Source: Bdellovibrionales bacterium
Lineage (GTDB): Bacteria > Bdellovibrionota > Bdellovibrionia > Bdellovibrionales > JAMPXM01
Direction of reading: 5' to 3'
Length of the DNA: 5,136 nt
Assembly: GCA_005793615.1 (NCBI GenBank)
Contig: SXRI01000458.1
Location: forward strand, 1 to 5,136
In this document: positions 1 to 5,120 of the stretch, piece by piece
Position numbering within the stretch: the first letter of the stretch is position 1
Layout of the letters: every line of letters begins with the position of its first letter
Position numbers and translations under genes: made by a program
The notes under the pieces: generated by a model
Database searches by the model: none
Told to the model about the DNA's origin: nothing
The model's input: the letters and a program-made list of their open reading frames with translations, nothing else

Positions 1-203
1 CCTTCGGCGTACTTATTAGTGAGAATAGACCCTTGAGCTTCCATAACGGCCTGCGAGGTATAGTTTTCGCTCGCAATCATTTCGAGGCCGAACTTCTGGC
101 GATCGGTTTCGTGAAGAAGCCAGTCATGTAATTCAGGGTCGGTTTTTTTCAGACATTCCGAAGAGGTGACGGGAGTAACCGAGGATGGAGTGGTGATCGA
201 CAT
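1..203 (-). CDS. glyA: Serine hydroxymethyltransferase, N-terminal part (runs off the left edge)
   Basis: GlyA is a cytosolic PLP enzyme that converts serine and tetrahydrofolate to glycine and 5,10-methylene-tetrahydrofolate. Only 67 complete codons are present, so the PLP lysine and most of the active site lie outside the window. The identification rests on the highly conserved N-terminal blocks MIASENYTS (residues about 42-50) and AVMEAQGSILTNKYAEG (about 52-68), which are family signatures. The first 20 residues or so are a variable, Ser/Thr-rich leader. The ATG at 203-201 is preceded by AAAGGA at 214-219 (minus strand) with a 10-base spacer, a slightly long but credible Shine-Dalgarno. 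It follows fabF by 83 bases with no clear terminator between, so it is probably the next cistron of the fab transcript. The reading frame is intact as far as seen. Confidence 0.95.
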   Translation of the reverse strand, partial: MSITTPSSVTPVTSSECLKKTDPELHDWLLHETDRQKFGLEMIASENYTSQAVMEAQGSILTNKYAE

Positions 204-213
204 TTTGCGTGTA

Positions 214-234
214 TCCTTTCGAACTTACAAAGGA
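214..234 (-). promoter_or_regulatory. Small hairpin covering the glyA ribosome binding site
   Basis: In the transcript, TCCTTT (229-234 on the plus axis) is perfectly complementary to AAAGGA (214-219), with a 9-base loop. The second arm is exactly the presumed Shine-Dalgarno of glyA. A 6-bp, A/U-rich stem is weak, so it could modestly reduce or tune translation initiation. Complementarity of this length can also occur by chance. The structure is visible in the sequence; a regulatory role is inference. Confidence 0.35.
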
Positions 235-286
235 ATAGCGCCTCCAGACCGACAGATCAAGACGCCGCGTTCCTGATGGCGATTAC

Positions 287-1588
287 TTAAACTTTGGCAA
301 AAATCAACGAAGCGTTAGTGCCGCCAAAGCCAAAGCTATTGTTGAGTACATGGGTGAACTTGCCGTCGCGTGCTTTGTGAGGAACATAATCCAAATCACA
401 GTCATCACTTGGATTCTCAAGATTAATCGTCGGCGGTGCAATGTTGGTCTTTAGAGCCATCACTGCGAACACGCTTTCGATCGCGCCGGCAGCGCCCAAG
501 CTATGACCCATCATACTCTTGGTGCTGCTCACCCAGAGTTTACGGGCATGATCACCAAAGACGGTTTTGATACCTTGGGTTTCCAGGCCATCACCGGCAG
601 GCGTACTTGTGCCGTGGGCATTGATGTACTGGACTTGTTCAGGATTCAGGCGCCCGTTCTCGAGAGCCAGGCTCATCGCATGAGCGCCACCAGCGCCACC
701 TGGAGCTGGGTTGGTCATGTGAAAAGCATCGGAAGTCGCACCGTAGCCAACGACCTCAGCATAAATTTTAGCCCCTCTACGAGCGGCATGTTCGTAGTCT
801 TCCAGTACGACGATCGCAGCGCCTTCAGCTAAAACAAAACCATCGCGATCGCGATCGAAGGGGCGGCTCGCCATTTTAGGCTGATCATTTCGAGTCGAAA
901 GAGCTTTCATCGCTGCAAAGCCGCCAATCGCCATGGGGCAGACGGCGGATTCAGCTCCGCCGGCCAACATCACATCACAAATACCCCGACGAATATAGCT
1001 CGTGGCTTCGCCAATCGAGTGAGCGCCGCTGGCGCAGGCGCTGGTCACGGAATAGTTGGGCCCCTTAAGTCCGTATTTTATCGTAATATTTCCGGCAGCC
1101 ATATTAGTGATGACCATGGGTATGAAAAACGGAGTGATTCGGCTCGGACCACGTTCGAGCATGACTTTGTGCTGATTCTCAATCGCCCCCAGGCCACCAA
1201 TGCCGACGCCGACCAAACAGCCACTACGCTGGCCCAGTTTTTCGTCAAAGTTAATGCCGGCGTCGTGAACCGCCATCTGTGCCGAAGCCATGCTCAGATG
1301 AATAAAGCGATCCATTTTCTTTTGTTCTTTTTTCTCAATGTAGGGAGAGGGGTCGAAGTTTTTGATCTCTCCTGCGAAGTGCACATCAAACGCTGCTGGA
1401 TCAAACTGCGTGATGCGATCAATCGCTGACTGACCCGCGACTGCATTCTTCCAGCTGTCTTCGAGATTGAGACCTAAAGGGGTCACCATACCCATCCCTG
1501 TAATGACAACGCGTCGTTCGCCCGCGGGCTGGGAATAGGTTTTTGGATTGAATGAGCGCTGATAAATGTTTTGCGGAATGTCCTTCAT
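287..1588 (-). CDS. fabF: 3-oxoacyl-[acyl-carrier-protein] synthase II (KAS II)
   Basis: FabF is the elongating condensing enzyme of cytosolic type II fatty acid synthesis. It decarboxylates malonyl-ACP and joins it to an acyl-ACP. In the 433-residue protein the thiolase-fold catalytic set is complete: Cys185 in TSACASGAHS, His325 in NAHGTSTPAGD, Lys357 in STKSMMGHS and His362. The Cys-His-His spacings (140 and 177) equal those of E. coli FabF. The C-terminal NNSFGFGGTNAS glycine motif is present, which marks KAS I/II rather than FabH. The frame is open back to an ATG at 1663, but I chose the ATG at 1588 because GAGG (1594-1597) sits 5 bases upstream of it, and the extra 25 codons are encoded largely by a simple tandem repeat. 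Even so, about 22 residues precede the position matching the E. coli N terminus, with RRVVITGMG at about 25-33. It is downstream of acpP and upstream of glyA. Confidence 0.96.
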   Translation of the reverse strand: MKDIPQNIYQRSFNPKTYSQPAGERRVVITGMGMVTPLGLNLEDSWKNAVAGQSAIDRITQFDPAAFDVHFAGEIKNFDPSPYIEKKEQKKMDRFIHLSMASAQMAVHDAGINFDEKLGQRSGCLVGVGIGGLGAIENQHKVMLERGPSRITPFFIPMVITNMAAGNITIKYGLKGPNYSVTSACASGAHSIGEATSYIRRGICDVMLAGGAESAVCPMAIGGFAAMKALSTRNDQPKMASRPFDRDRDGFVLAEGAAIVVLEDYEHAARRGAKIYAEVVGYGATSDAFHMTNPAPGGAGGAHAMSLALENGRLNPEQVQYINAHGTSTPAGDGLETQGIKTVFGDHARKLWVSSTKSMMGHSLGAAGAIESVFAVMALKTNIAPPTINLENPSDDCDLDYVPHKARDGKFTHVLNNSFGFGGTNASLIFAKV

Positions 1589-1611
1589 CTCAACCTCGTT
1601 AGCCTGTCTAA

Positions 1612-1660
1612 CCTTTTTCGAGCCTTTTTCGAGCCTTTTTCGGGGCCTTTTTCGGGGCCT
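1612..1660. repeat. Tandem repeat of an 11/12-base unit upstream of fabF
   Basis: On the plus strand there are four consecutive units: CCTTTTTCGAG at 1612-1622 and 1623-1633, then CCTTTTTCGGGG at 1634-1645 and 1646-1657, followed by a partial CCT. On the transcribed minus strand the array reads as repeated AAAAAGG blocks. It lies 24 bases upstream of the chosen fabF start, in the acpP-fabF spacer. If translated in the fabF frame it would give a strongly basic, low-complexity Arg/Lys/Pro stretch. The right edge adjoins a 5-bp inverted repeat, GGCCT (1656-1660) with AGGCC (1669-1673). AACCTTT (1610-1616) can also pair with AAAGGTT (1680-1686), folding the array into a loop. Confidence 0.85.
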
Positions 1661-1739
1661 CATCCATTAGGCCGAGTCGAAAGGTTCTAGGCATCAAGTC
1701 TACTCGTTAGCTACAGGAATCAATTTCGCCAATAACCGC

Positions 1740-1762
1740 AACGTCGGCCAAGCGCCGACGCT
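1740..1762 (-). promoter_or_regulatory. GC-rich hairpin in the acpP-fabF spacer
   Basis: CGTCGGC (1742-1748) and GCCGACG (1754-1760) form a perfect 7-bp stem with a 5-base loop. In the minus-strand RNA it can be extended by a G-U and an A-U pair. No U-run follows it in the direction of transcription, so it is not a standard intrinsic terminator. It lies 32 bases past the acpP stop. It may protect the 3' end of an abundant acpP message or mark a processing site between acpP and fabF; that role is inference. Confidence 0.5.
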
Positions 1763-1794
1763 CAAGTTCTGCACGAATTGGAATCAGTGCTGTA

Positions 1795-2037
1795 TTAAGC
1801 CTTTCCCTTGGTCTGCAAATAGTTGCAAACGTCTTGAACGGTCTTGAGTTTTTCCGCATCTTCATCCGGGATCTCAATGCCGAATTCCTCTTCCATGGCC
1901 ATAACGAGCTCAACGATATCGAGGCTGTCAGCGCCAAGGTCGTCGATGAACGAAGCTTCGGGTTTCACACGCTCAGGATCTACGCCGAGCTGCTCAACGA
2001 TTACTTCTTTTACTTTAGGTTGTACGGTTGCCATCAT
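1795..2037 (-). CDS. acpP: Acyl carrier protein
   Basis: AcpP is the small acidic carrier to which all intermediates of type II fatty acid synthesis are tethered as thioesters. The 80-residue product has normal family length. It carries the universal GADSLD motif, with Ser38 as the 4'-phosphopantetheine attachment site, on the helix DSLDIVELVMAMEEEFGIEIPDEDAEK that docks partner enzymes. Two ATG codons are adjacent (2037 and 2034). GGAGG at 2045-2049 is 7 bases from the first and 10 from the second, so the first is preferred, although starting at the second would give a more usual 79 residues. It lies 37 bases after fabG and 206 before fabF. Activation by a holo-ACP synthase must come from a gene elsewhere. 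Confidence 0.98.
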   Translation of the reverse strand: MMATVQPKVKEVIVEQLGVDPERVKPEASFIDDLGADSLDIVELVMAMEEEFGIEIPDEDAEKLKTVQDVCNYLQTKGKA

Positions 2038-2074
2038 TTTACTTCCTCCGGTTTAAAATTAAATTAATAGTTTT
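2038..2074 (-). promoter_or_regulatory. A/T-rich fabG-acpP spacer with strong acpP ribosome binding site
   Basis: The 37-base spacer is A/T-rich just upstream of a near-consensus Shine-Dalgarno, GGAGG (2045-2049), 7 bases from the acpP ATG. This is the best ribosome binding site among the fab genes in the window. It fits the known need for far more ACP than the enzymes that act on it. The A/T-rich part could also contain a weak internal promoter, but I see no convincing -35/-10 pair. Confidence 0.6.
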
Positions 2075-2866
2075 CTACATGTACATTCCACCGTTCACAC
2101 TGAGCGTGTGGCCGGTGATGTATTTTGAATCTGCGCTAAGCAAAAATGCCGCTGCCGCAGCGATGTCTTCAACATCGCCAAGGCTTGCTAGGGGAATTTT
2201 GCCAAGAATCGCTTCTTTTTGCTGATCATTAAGAACACCTGTCATGTCCGTCACAACAAAACCAGGCGCAATACAGTTCACGCGCACACCTCGCGAGGCG
2301 ACTTCTTGCGCGATCGATTTCGAAAGGCCCTCGACTCCTGCTTTGCTGGCGGCGTAGTTGCATTGACCAGCATTACCCATCTCGCCAACGACACTCGTAA
2401 TATTGACGATCGAACCCGTGCGCGCCTTGATCATCATCTTGACTGCGGCACGCATGCATAAAAATGTGCCCTTCAGGTTGGTATCAATCACAGACTGAAA
2501 GTCGTCGGTTTTCATTCGCAAGATCAACTGATCGCGGGTAATGCCGGCGTTATTGACCAGGCCATCAAGGGTGCCGTAGCTCTTAGAGATCTCCTCGAAT
2601 GCCGCTTGCACTGAGCCCTCATCGGCGACATTAAGATGCAAGCGAATATGACCTGACCCCGGAAGCTCCGCCAAGACGCGATCGGCGCCCTCGGGGTGCG
2701 AAGAATAAGTAATCGCCACTCGTGCGCCTTCAGCAGCAAGACGACGAGCGATGCCGGCGCCAATGCCACGGCTCGATCCAGTGACCAGCACGGATTTACC
2801 GGTGAAGCGAGAGGCTGAACCATTTGTTAACGCCGCTAAGGCGCTAGAAGACACACTGGCTGTCAA
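2075..2866 (-). CDS. fabG: 3-oxoacyl-[acyl-carrier-protein] reductase
   Basis: FabG is a cytosolic NADPH-dependent short-chain dehydrogenase that reduces 3-ketoacyl-ACP to 3-hydroxyacyl-ACP. Visible motifs are the Rossmann cofactor loop TGSSRGIG (residues 29-36), NNAG (105-108), and the catalytic set Asn130, Ser158, Tyr171 and Lys175 in YAASK. FabG-typical segments NNAGITRD, SVVGEMGNAGQ and the C-terminal VNGGMYM set it apart from generic SDRs. The 263 residues exceed the usual 244-248 because of a Ser/Ala-rich N-terminal extension of about 18. The start is a TTG at 2866-2864 overlapping the fabD stop (TTGA). AAGGGG lies 8 bases upstream, and there is no ATG in frame before the Rossmann core, so translational coupling to fabD is likely. 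A GTG four codons further in is possible but badly spaced. Confidence 0.95.
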   Translation of the reverse strand: MTASVSSSALAALTNGSASRFTGKSVLVTGSSRGIGAGIARRLAAEGARVAITYSSHPEGADRVLAELPGSGHIRLHLNVADEGSVQAAFEEISKSYGTLDGLVNNAGITRDQLILRMKTDDFQSVIDTNLKGTFLCMRAAVKMMIKARTGSIVNITSVVGEMGNAGQCNYAASKAGVEGLSKSIAQEVASRGVRVNCIAPGFVVTDMTGVLNDQQKEAILGKIPLASLGDVEDIAAAAAFLLSADSKYITGHTLSVNGGMYM

Positions 2867-3834
2867 TCAACAGACCCCTTGATAGCTTTCTCAAGCGTTT
2901 TTAAATCGTCTAAGCCGTTGATATTGAAAGGGAGTGGCCCTTCCGAGTCAATTTTTTTCGCAAGGCCACTCAAGACCTTTCCTGCGCCAAATTCAATCAT
3001 TCTCGTTGCGCCCATTGATTTTAGCTTAGCCATGCACTGTGTCCAACGTACCGGTCCAGAGACCTGTCGAACCAGATTCTCACGCATGATGTCGCCATCA
3101 GTGGTCGATTGTGCTGTAAAATTTTGCACAATTGGCCACTGAGAGTATTCAAAATGGATATTATTTAAAACCTCGCGCATGCGATCCTCCGCCGGTTTCA
3201 TCATTCGACAATGAAAGGGCGCGGATACAGCAAGAGGAATGATTTTTAGGCGAGGCTTTTCAGGAGCGAAAATATCGGCCTTTACGTTATCTTTTAGCCA
3301 ATCGAGAAGTTTCTGAGAGCCGCTAATGACCACCTGACCGGGAGCATTGAAATTAGCGGGCTCAAGCGAAAGTAGGCCAGAGGTACGTTCAGCCCAGTGG
3401 CAGAGAAAGGTGACTTGTTCGTCGCTGAGGCCCAAGACTGCGGCCATGCCGCCATCTCCTACGGGCACGGCTTGTTGCATGGCCTGGCCACGAATCCTGA
3501 CTGCCTTTAGGGCGTCGGCGAACTTAAGTGCGCCAGAAGTGACCAGTGCTGCGTACTCGCCAACCGAATGGCCTGCCGCCGCTTCGATATGAACACCAAT
3601 GACCGAAGCCACCACGCGAAATGTCAAAGTTGAGACCAGTAATAATGCGGGTTGGGTATTTTCAGTAAGCTGGAGATCGCTTTCAGGGCCCTCAAAACAA
3701 AGGCGCTTAAAATCAACTTTAAGAATGTCGCCAGCTTCTTCGAAAGTTTCGCGGGCCACAGCGAAGTTCTCAAAAAGGGTCTTGCCCATTCCTACTGATT
3801 GACTTCCCTGGCCGGGAAAAAGAGCAACCCACAT
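2863..3834 (-). CDS. fabD: Malonyl-CoA:ACP transacylase
   Basis: FabD transfers the malonyl group from CoA to ACP, making the extender unit for FabF. The 323-residue protein has family length and architecture. It shows the N-terminal GQGSQ oxyanion-loop motif (residues 8-12), the nucleophile Ser90 in GHSVGEYAA, malonate-binding Arg115 in RIRGQAMQ, and catalytic His208 in SAPFH. The Ser-Arg distance of 25 equals that in E. coli FabD. The ATG at 3834 is preceded by GAGG (3844-3847) at 9 bases. Its stop overlaps the fabG start. Upstream is a 270-base gap to rpmF, where many bacteria with this gene order carry plsX and fabH. fabD is therefore the first fatty acid gene of the cluster here and probably needs read-through from rpmF or its own promoter. 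Confidence 0.97.
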   Translation of the reverse strand: MWVALFPGQGSQSVGMGKTLFENFAVARETFEEAGDILKVDFKRLCFEGPESDLQLTENTQPALLLVSTLTFRVVASVIGVHIEAAAGHSVGEYAALVTSGALKFADALKAVRIRGQAMQQAVPVGDGGMAAVLGLSDEQVTFLCHWAERTSGLLSLEPANFNAPGQVVISGSQKLLDWLKDNVKADIFAPEKPRLKIIPLAVSAPFHCRMMKPAEDRMREVLNNIHFEYSQWPIVQNFTAQSTTDGDIMRENLVRQVSGPVRWTQCMAKLKSMGATRMIEFGAGKVLSGLAKKIDSEGPLPFNINGLDDLKTLEKAIKGSVD

Positions 3835-3878
3835 TCGTTCTTACCTCAGGTTGAAAGTCATGAACACGTGAAGACCAA

Positions 3879-3933
3879 AGCACGAAGACAAGGCAGGACG
3901 CAAGTCGCGCTATGCACTGCTGTCTTTCGTGCT
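3879..3933. repeat. Long imperfect inverted repeat (hairpin) in the fabD leader
   Basis: The left arm AGCACGAAGACA (3879-3890) pairs with the right arm TGTCTTTCGTGCT (3921-3933). That makes 12 base pairs with one bulged T. Inside, after a 2-base bulge, GCAG (3893-3896) pairs with CTGC (3917-3920). The remaining 20-base loop contains a possible GAC-GCAA-GTC mini-hairpin on the plus strand. In the fabD direction it ends 44 bases before the start codon and is followed by TTTGGTC, not a clean U-run. It could be a leader structure, a remnant of a small mobile repeat, or a transcript-end structure. Only the dyad itself is directly seen. Confidence 0.7.
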
Positions 3934-4058
3934 ATCGAGGAAGGCCATGGGGCTGTGTCTATATTGGAGGTCAATAAACAGAGATCTTGTTAGGTTCAAG
4001 AATAAGTACAACCCGATGGATTAACCTCTTGTGTGAGCGCGCCTCGCCGGGAGCGCCC

Positions 4059-4098
4059 AAAAAAACTCCAACAAAGCCTTAGTCAGATCTAAAGCCTT
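4059..4098 (-). terminator. Candidate terminator after rpmF
   Basis: In the minus-strand RNA, AAGGCUUUAG (4089-4098) can pair with CUAAGGCUUU (4073-4082) across a 6-base loop, giving ten pairs of which two are G-U. Seven U residues follow (4059-4065). The stem is A/U-rich, and 7 bases separate it from the U-run, so it departs from a canonical intrinsic terminator and may be leaky. If active, it would separate rpmF from fabD. Confidence 0.35.
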
Positions 4099-4115
4099 AG
4101 AAACTTAAGCCTTAG
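4073..4115. repeat. Three short direct repeats at the rpmF 3' end
   Basis: AAAGCCTTAG occurs at 4073-4082 and 4091-4100, and the near copy TAAGCCTTAG at 4106-4115. The last copy includes the rpmF stop codon and its final Lys and Ala codons. Start-to-start spacings are 18 and 15 bases. They look like small duplications of the gene end. The outer two build the terminator-like stem described for this spot. Confidence 0.75.
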
Positions 4116-4284
4116 CGGCTACGATTTCTTTACCTTTATAGTGGCCGCACGAGGGGCATACGTGGTGGGGCTTAACCAGCGAACCACAGTTGGCGCAGTT
4201 GATTGTAGTCGTGCGCTCAAGGAAGTCGTGGGCGCGACGCATATCGCGACGTGAACGGGTGGTGCGCTTCTTTGGATTCGGCAT
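4105..4284 (-). CDS. rpmF: 50S ribosomal protein L32, zinc-binding type
   Basis: L32 is a small basic protein of the large ribosomal subunit. The 59-residue product begins MPNPKKRTTRSRRDMRRAH, the standard L32 N terminus, with the initial basic arm. It has a four-cysteine zinc ribbon, C30-x2-C33 and C43-x2-C46, with HHVCPSCGHYKGKEI as the C-terminal signature. GGAG (4292-4295) lies 7 bases before the ATG. Many bacteria place rpmF ahead of plsX-fabH-fabD, so its position supports the reading of this locus as a fab cluster. Here plsX and fabH do not follow. L32 forms with cysteines are known, in some bacteria, to have zinc-free partners used under zinc limitation; whether one exists here cannot be seen. 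Confidence 0.96.
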   Translation of the reverse strand: MPNPKKRTTRSRRDMRRAHDFLERTTTINCANCGSLVKPHHVCPSCGHYKGKEIVAAKA

Positions 4285-4303
4285 AGTATAACTCCGCTAG
4301 GTC

Positions 4304-4316
4304 ATTAAGTCTTAAT
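4304..4316. promoter_or_regulatory. 13-base palindrome in the rpmF 5' leader
   Basis: ATTAAG (4304-4309) and CTTAAT (4311-4316) are perfect inverted copies around one central base. The palindrome lies between the candidate rpmF promoter and the ribosome binding site, where a repressor site would act. I do not match it to a known operator; A/T-rich palindromes of this size also arise by chance. Confidence 0.35.
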
Positions 4317-4328
4317 TCAAGAGGGGCG

Positions 4329-4356
4329 AATTTATAACATTTCCCAGATAATTCAA
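4329..4356 (-). promoter_or_regulatory. Candidate promoter for rpmF (and possibly the fab cluster)
   Basis: Reading leftward, TTGAAT (4351-4356) is followed after 16 bases by TAAATT (4329-4334). The overlapping hexamer TATAAA (4331-4336) is a better -10 but leaves only 14 bases. Each element of the first pair matches the sigma70 consensus at four of six positions. It lies 45 bases upstream of the rpmF start, in the intergenic stretch to the opposite-strand gene. It is plausible by location and moderate by sequence. Confidence 0.4.
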
Positions 4357-4479
4357 CGACTAAATGCACCTCATTACGCGTAAACGAACTGTTTAAAGAT
4401 TGAACACCCGCCTAGCGAGGAATGTCGATCCATGCCTGCAACTATCTGAAATCTAAGTCTAAATTGAATTTACGAGCAT

Positions 4480-4507
4480 TTGAGCTGGCGATGTCCTTGC
4501 ACATACT
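4480..4507 (+). promoter_or_regulatory. Candidate promoter for the secreted-protein gene
   Basis: TTGAGC (4480-4485) and CATACT (4502-4507) are separated by 16 bases and each matches four of six sigma70 consensus positions. They lie 67 bases upstream of the ATG at 4575. No other clear elements are visible in the 290 bases between rpmF and this gene apart from the rpmF promoter and palindrome. Confidence 0.3.
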
Positions 4508-4574
4508 AAAGGTAGAGCACAGTTCAAAGATCCCTGAAACATACCGAACGAGCTCGGTCGATAGGAGACTGAAC

Positions 4575-5078
4575 ATGAAAAAAAGAACAGCTTTAACCAT
4601 TCTCTGTGGAGTGATGTTGGCGCTTCTGGTTGCCGCTTCTGCATCGGCAAGGGATCGCGCTCTGCTCGATCGGGCTGTGAATGCCTCGATCCACGAACAA
4701 AATGCGACAGCGAATAGCTTTCAAGCACAGCATGCTCCTGGTCGCGGCAAAGAGGCTTATAGCGAAAATGGCGGAATTCGCACCATTGATATTGAAATCG
4801 GTGATGAGTTCGGCACGGCGGCGATTGAGACTGATTCGGAGCGTAGGCAACGGGACGGCGTTCGTCATAAAGAGATGCATGAGAAGTTTGTTTCCAAAAA
4901 ACTCAGTCGAGAATGGAAAGACGTAAATCGCTCGTTCAAGCAGGCGCATGCTGAAATTGAGCAAAATGAGATTGAGCGTGAAACTGAGCGGGCCCAGGCG
5001 GGCAACGGTGCTTCAGGTTCATCCCTTACGCCGAGCTCACGAACACAAAAGAGCGCGCGCGCTTCTGGAAAAGATTAA
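4575..5078 (+). CDS. Small exported, highly charged protein of unknown function
   Basis: I do not recognise this 167-residue protein. The N terminus is a clear Sec-type signal peptide: MKKR, a hydrophobic core to about residue 20, then ASASA, with likely signal peptidase cleavage after Ala25. Cys11 lies in the core but is not in a proper lipobox (Leu precedes it), so a lipoprotein is unlikely. The mature part is very hydrophilic, with no further membrane segment and no cysteine. Residues about 85-140 are dense in Glu, Arg and Lys and probably helical or coiled coil. The last 25 or so are Ser/Gly/Ala-rich with Lys/Arg and look disordered. The frame is open back to an ATG at 4422, but the ATG at 4575 has AGGAG (4563-4567) at 7 bases and starts the signal peptide. 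It is oriented opposite to the fab cluster. A periplasmic or secreted location is inferred. Confidence 0.75.
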   Translation: MKKRTALTILCGVMLALLVAASASARDRALLDRAVNASIHEQNATANSFQAQHAPGRGKEAYSENGGIRTIDIEIGDEFGTAAIETDSERRQRDGVRHKEMHEKFVSKKLSREWKDVNRSFKQAHAEIEQNEIERETERAQAGNGASGSSLTPSSRTQKSARASGKD

Positions 5079-5103
5079 GGGCTCTTCGTGTAGTTGAGGG
5101 GAA

Positions 5104-5120
5104 GAAAAACTCCATTTTTC
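5104..5120 (+). terminator. Weak hairpin after the secreted-protein gene
   Basis: GAAAAA (5104-5109) and TTTTTC (5115-5120) are perfect inverted repeats with a 5-base loop, 25 bases past the stop codon. The stem is nearly all A-U and the following bases are only partly T-rich, so it is a poor intrinsic terminator. Position is the main argument. Confidence 0.25.

Larger units (their letters stand above)
3835..4104. other. Non-coding gap between rpmF and fabD
   Basis: These 270 bases contain no credible gene on either strand. The minus frames are broken by stops, and I recognise no PlsX or FabH fragment. Contents from the rpmF side are a terminator-like repeat structure (4059-4098), an A/T-rich stretch, a near-palindrome around AGATCT (3977-3991) and a long imperfect hairpin (3879-3933), followed by the fabD Shine-Dalgarno. 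On the minus strand TTGAAC followed after 17 bases by TATTGA is the best sigma70-like pair I can find, and it is poor. The stretch probably serves as the fabD leader. Confidence 0.6.

Noticed and set aside
204..286. Terminator between fabF and glyA
   Set aside because: Only a 4-bp GC stem without a following U-run can be drawn in this spacer, so the two genes are more likely co-transcribed.
845..852. GCGATCGC octamer, as in cyanobacterial HIP1 repeats
   Set aside because: It encodes the conserved Asp-Arg-Asp-Arg-Asp stretch of FabF and I saw no dispersed copies in the window, so it is explained by coding.
1589..1663. Longer fabF beginning at the ATG at 1663
   Set aside because: The extra 25 codons are largely tandem repeat, and the ATG lies in the loop of a small inverted repeat. 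The ATG at 1588 has GAGG at 5 bases.
1707..1937. Minus-strand reading frame overlapping acpP and running into the acpP-fabF spacer
   Set aside because: Most of it is acpP in another frame, there is no clear ribosome site, and the spacer part resembles nothing known.
3799..3993. Plus-strand reading frame across the fabD start and leader
   Set aside because: It overlaps fabD antisense, has no ribosome binding site, and its sequence is dictated by the hairpin in the leader.
4422..4574. Longer form of the secreted protein beginning at 4422
   Set aside because: It would bury the signal peptide 51 residues inside the protein. The GAGG before 4422 is only about 2 bases from the ATG, whereas 4575 has AGGAG at 7 bases.
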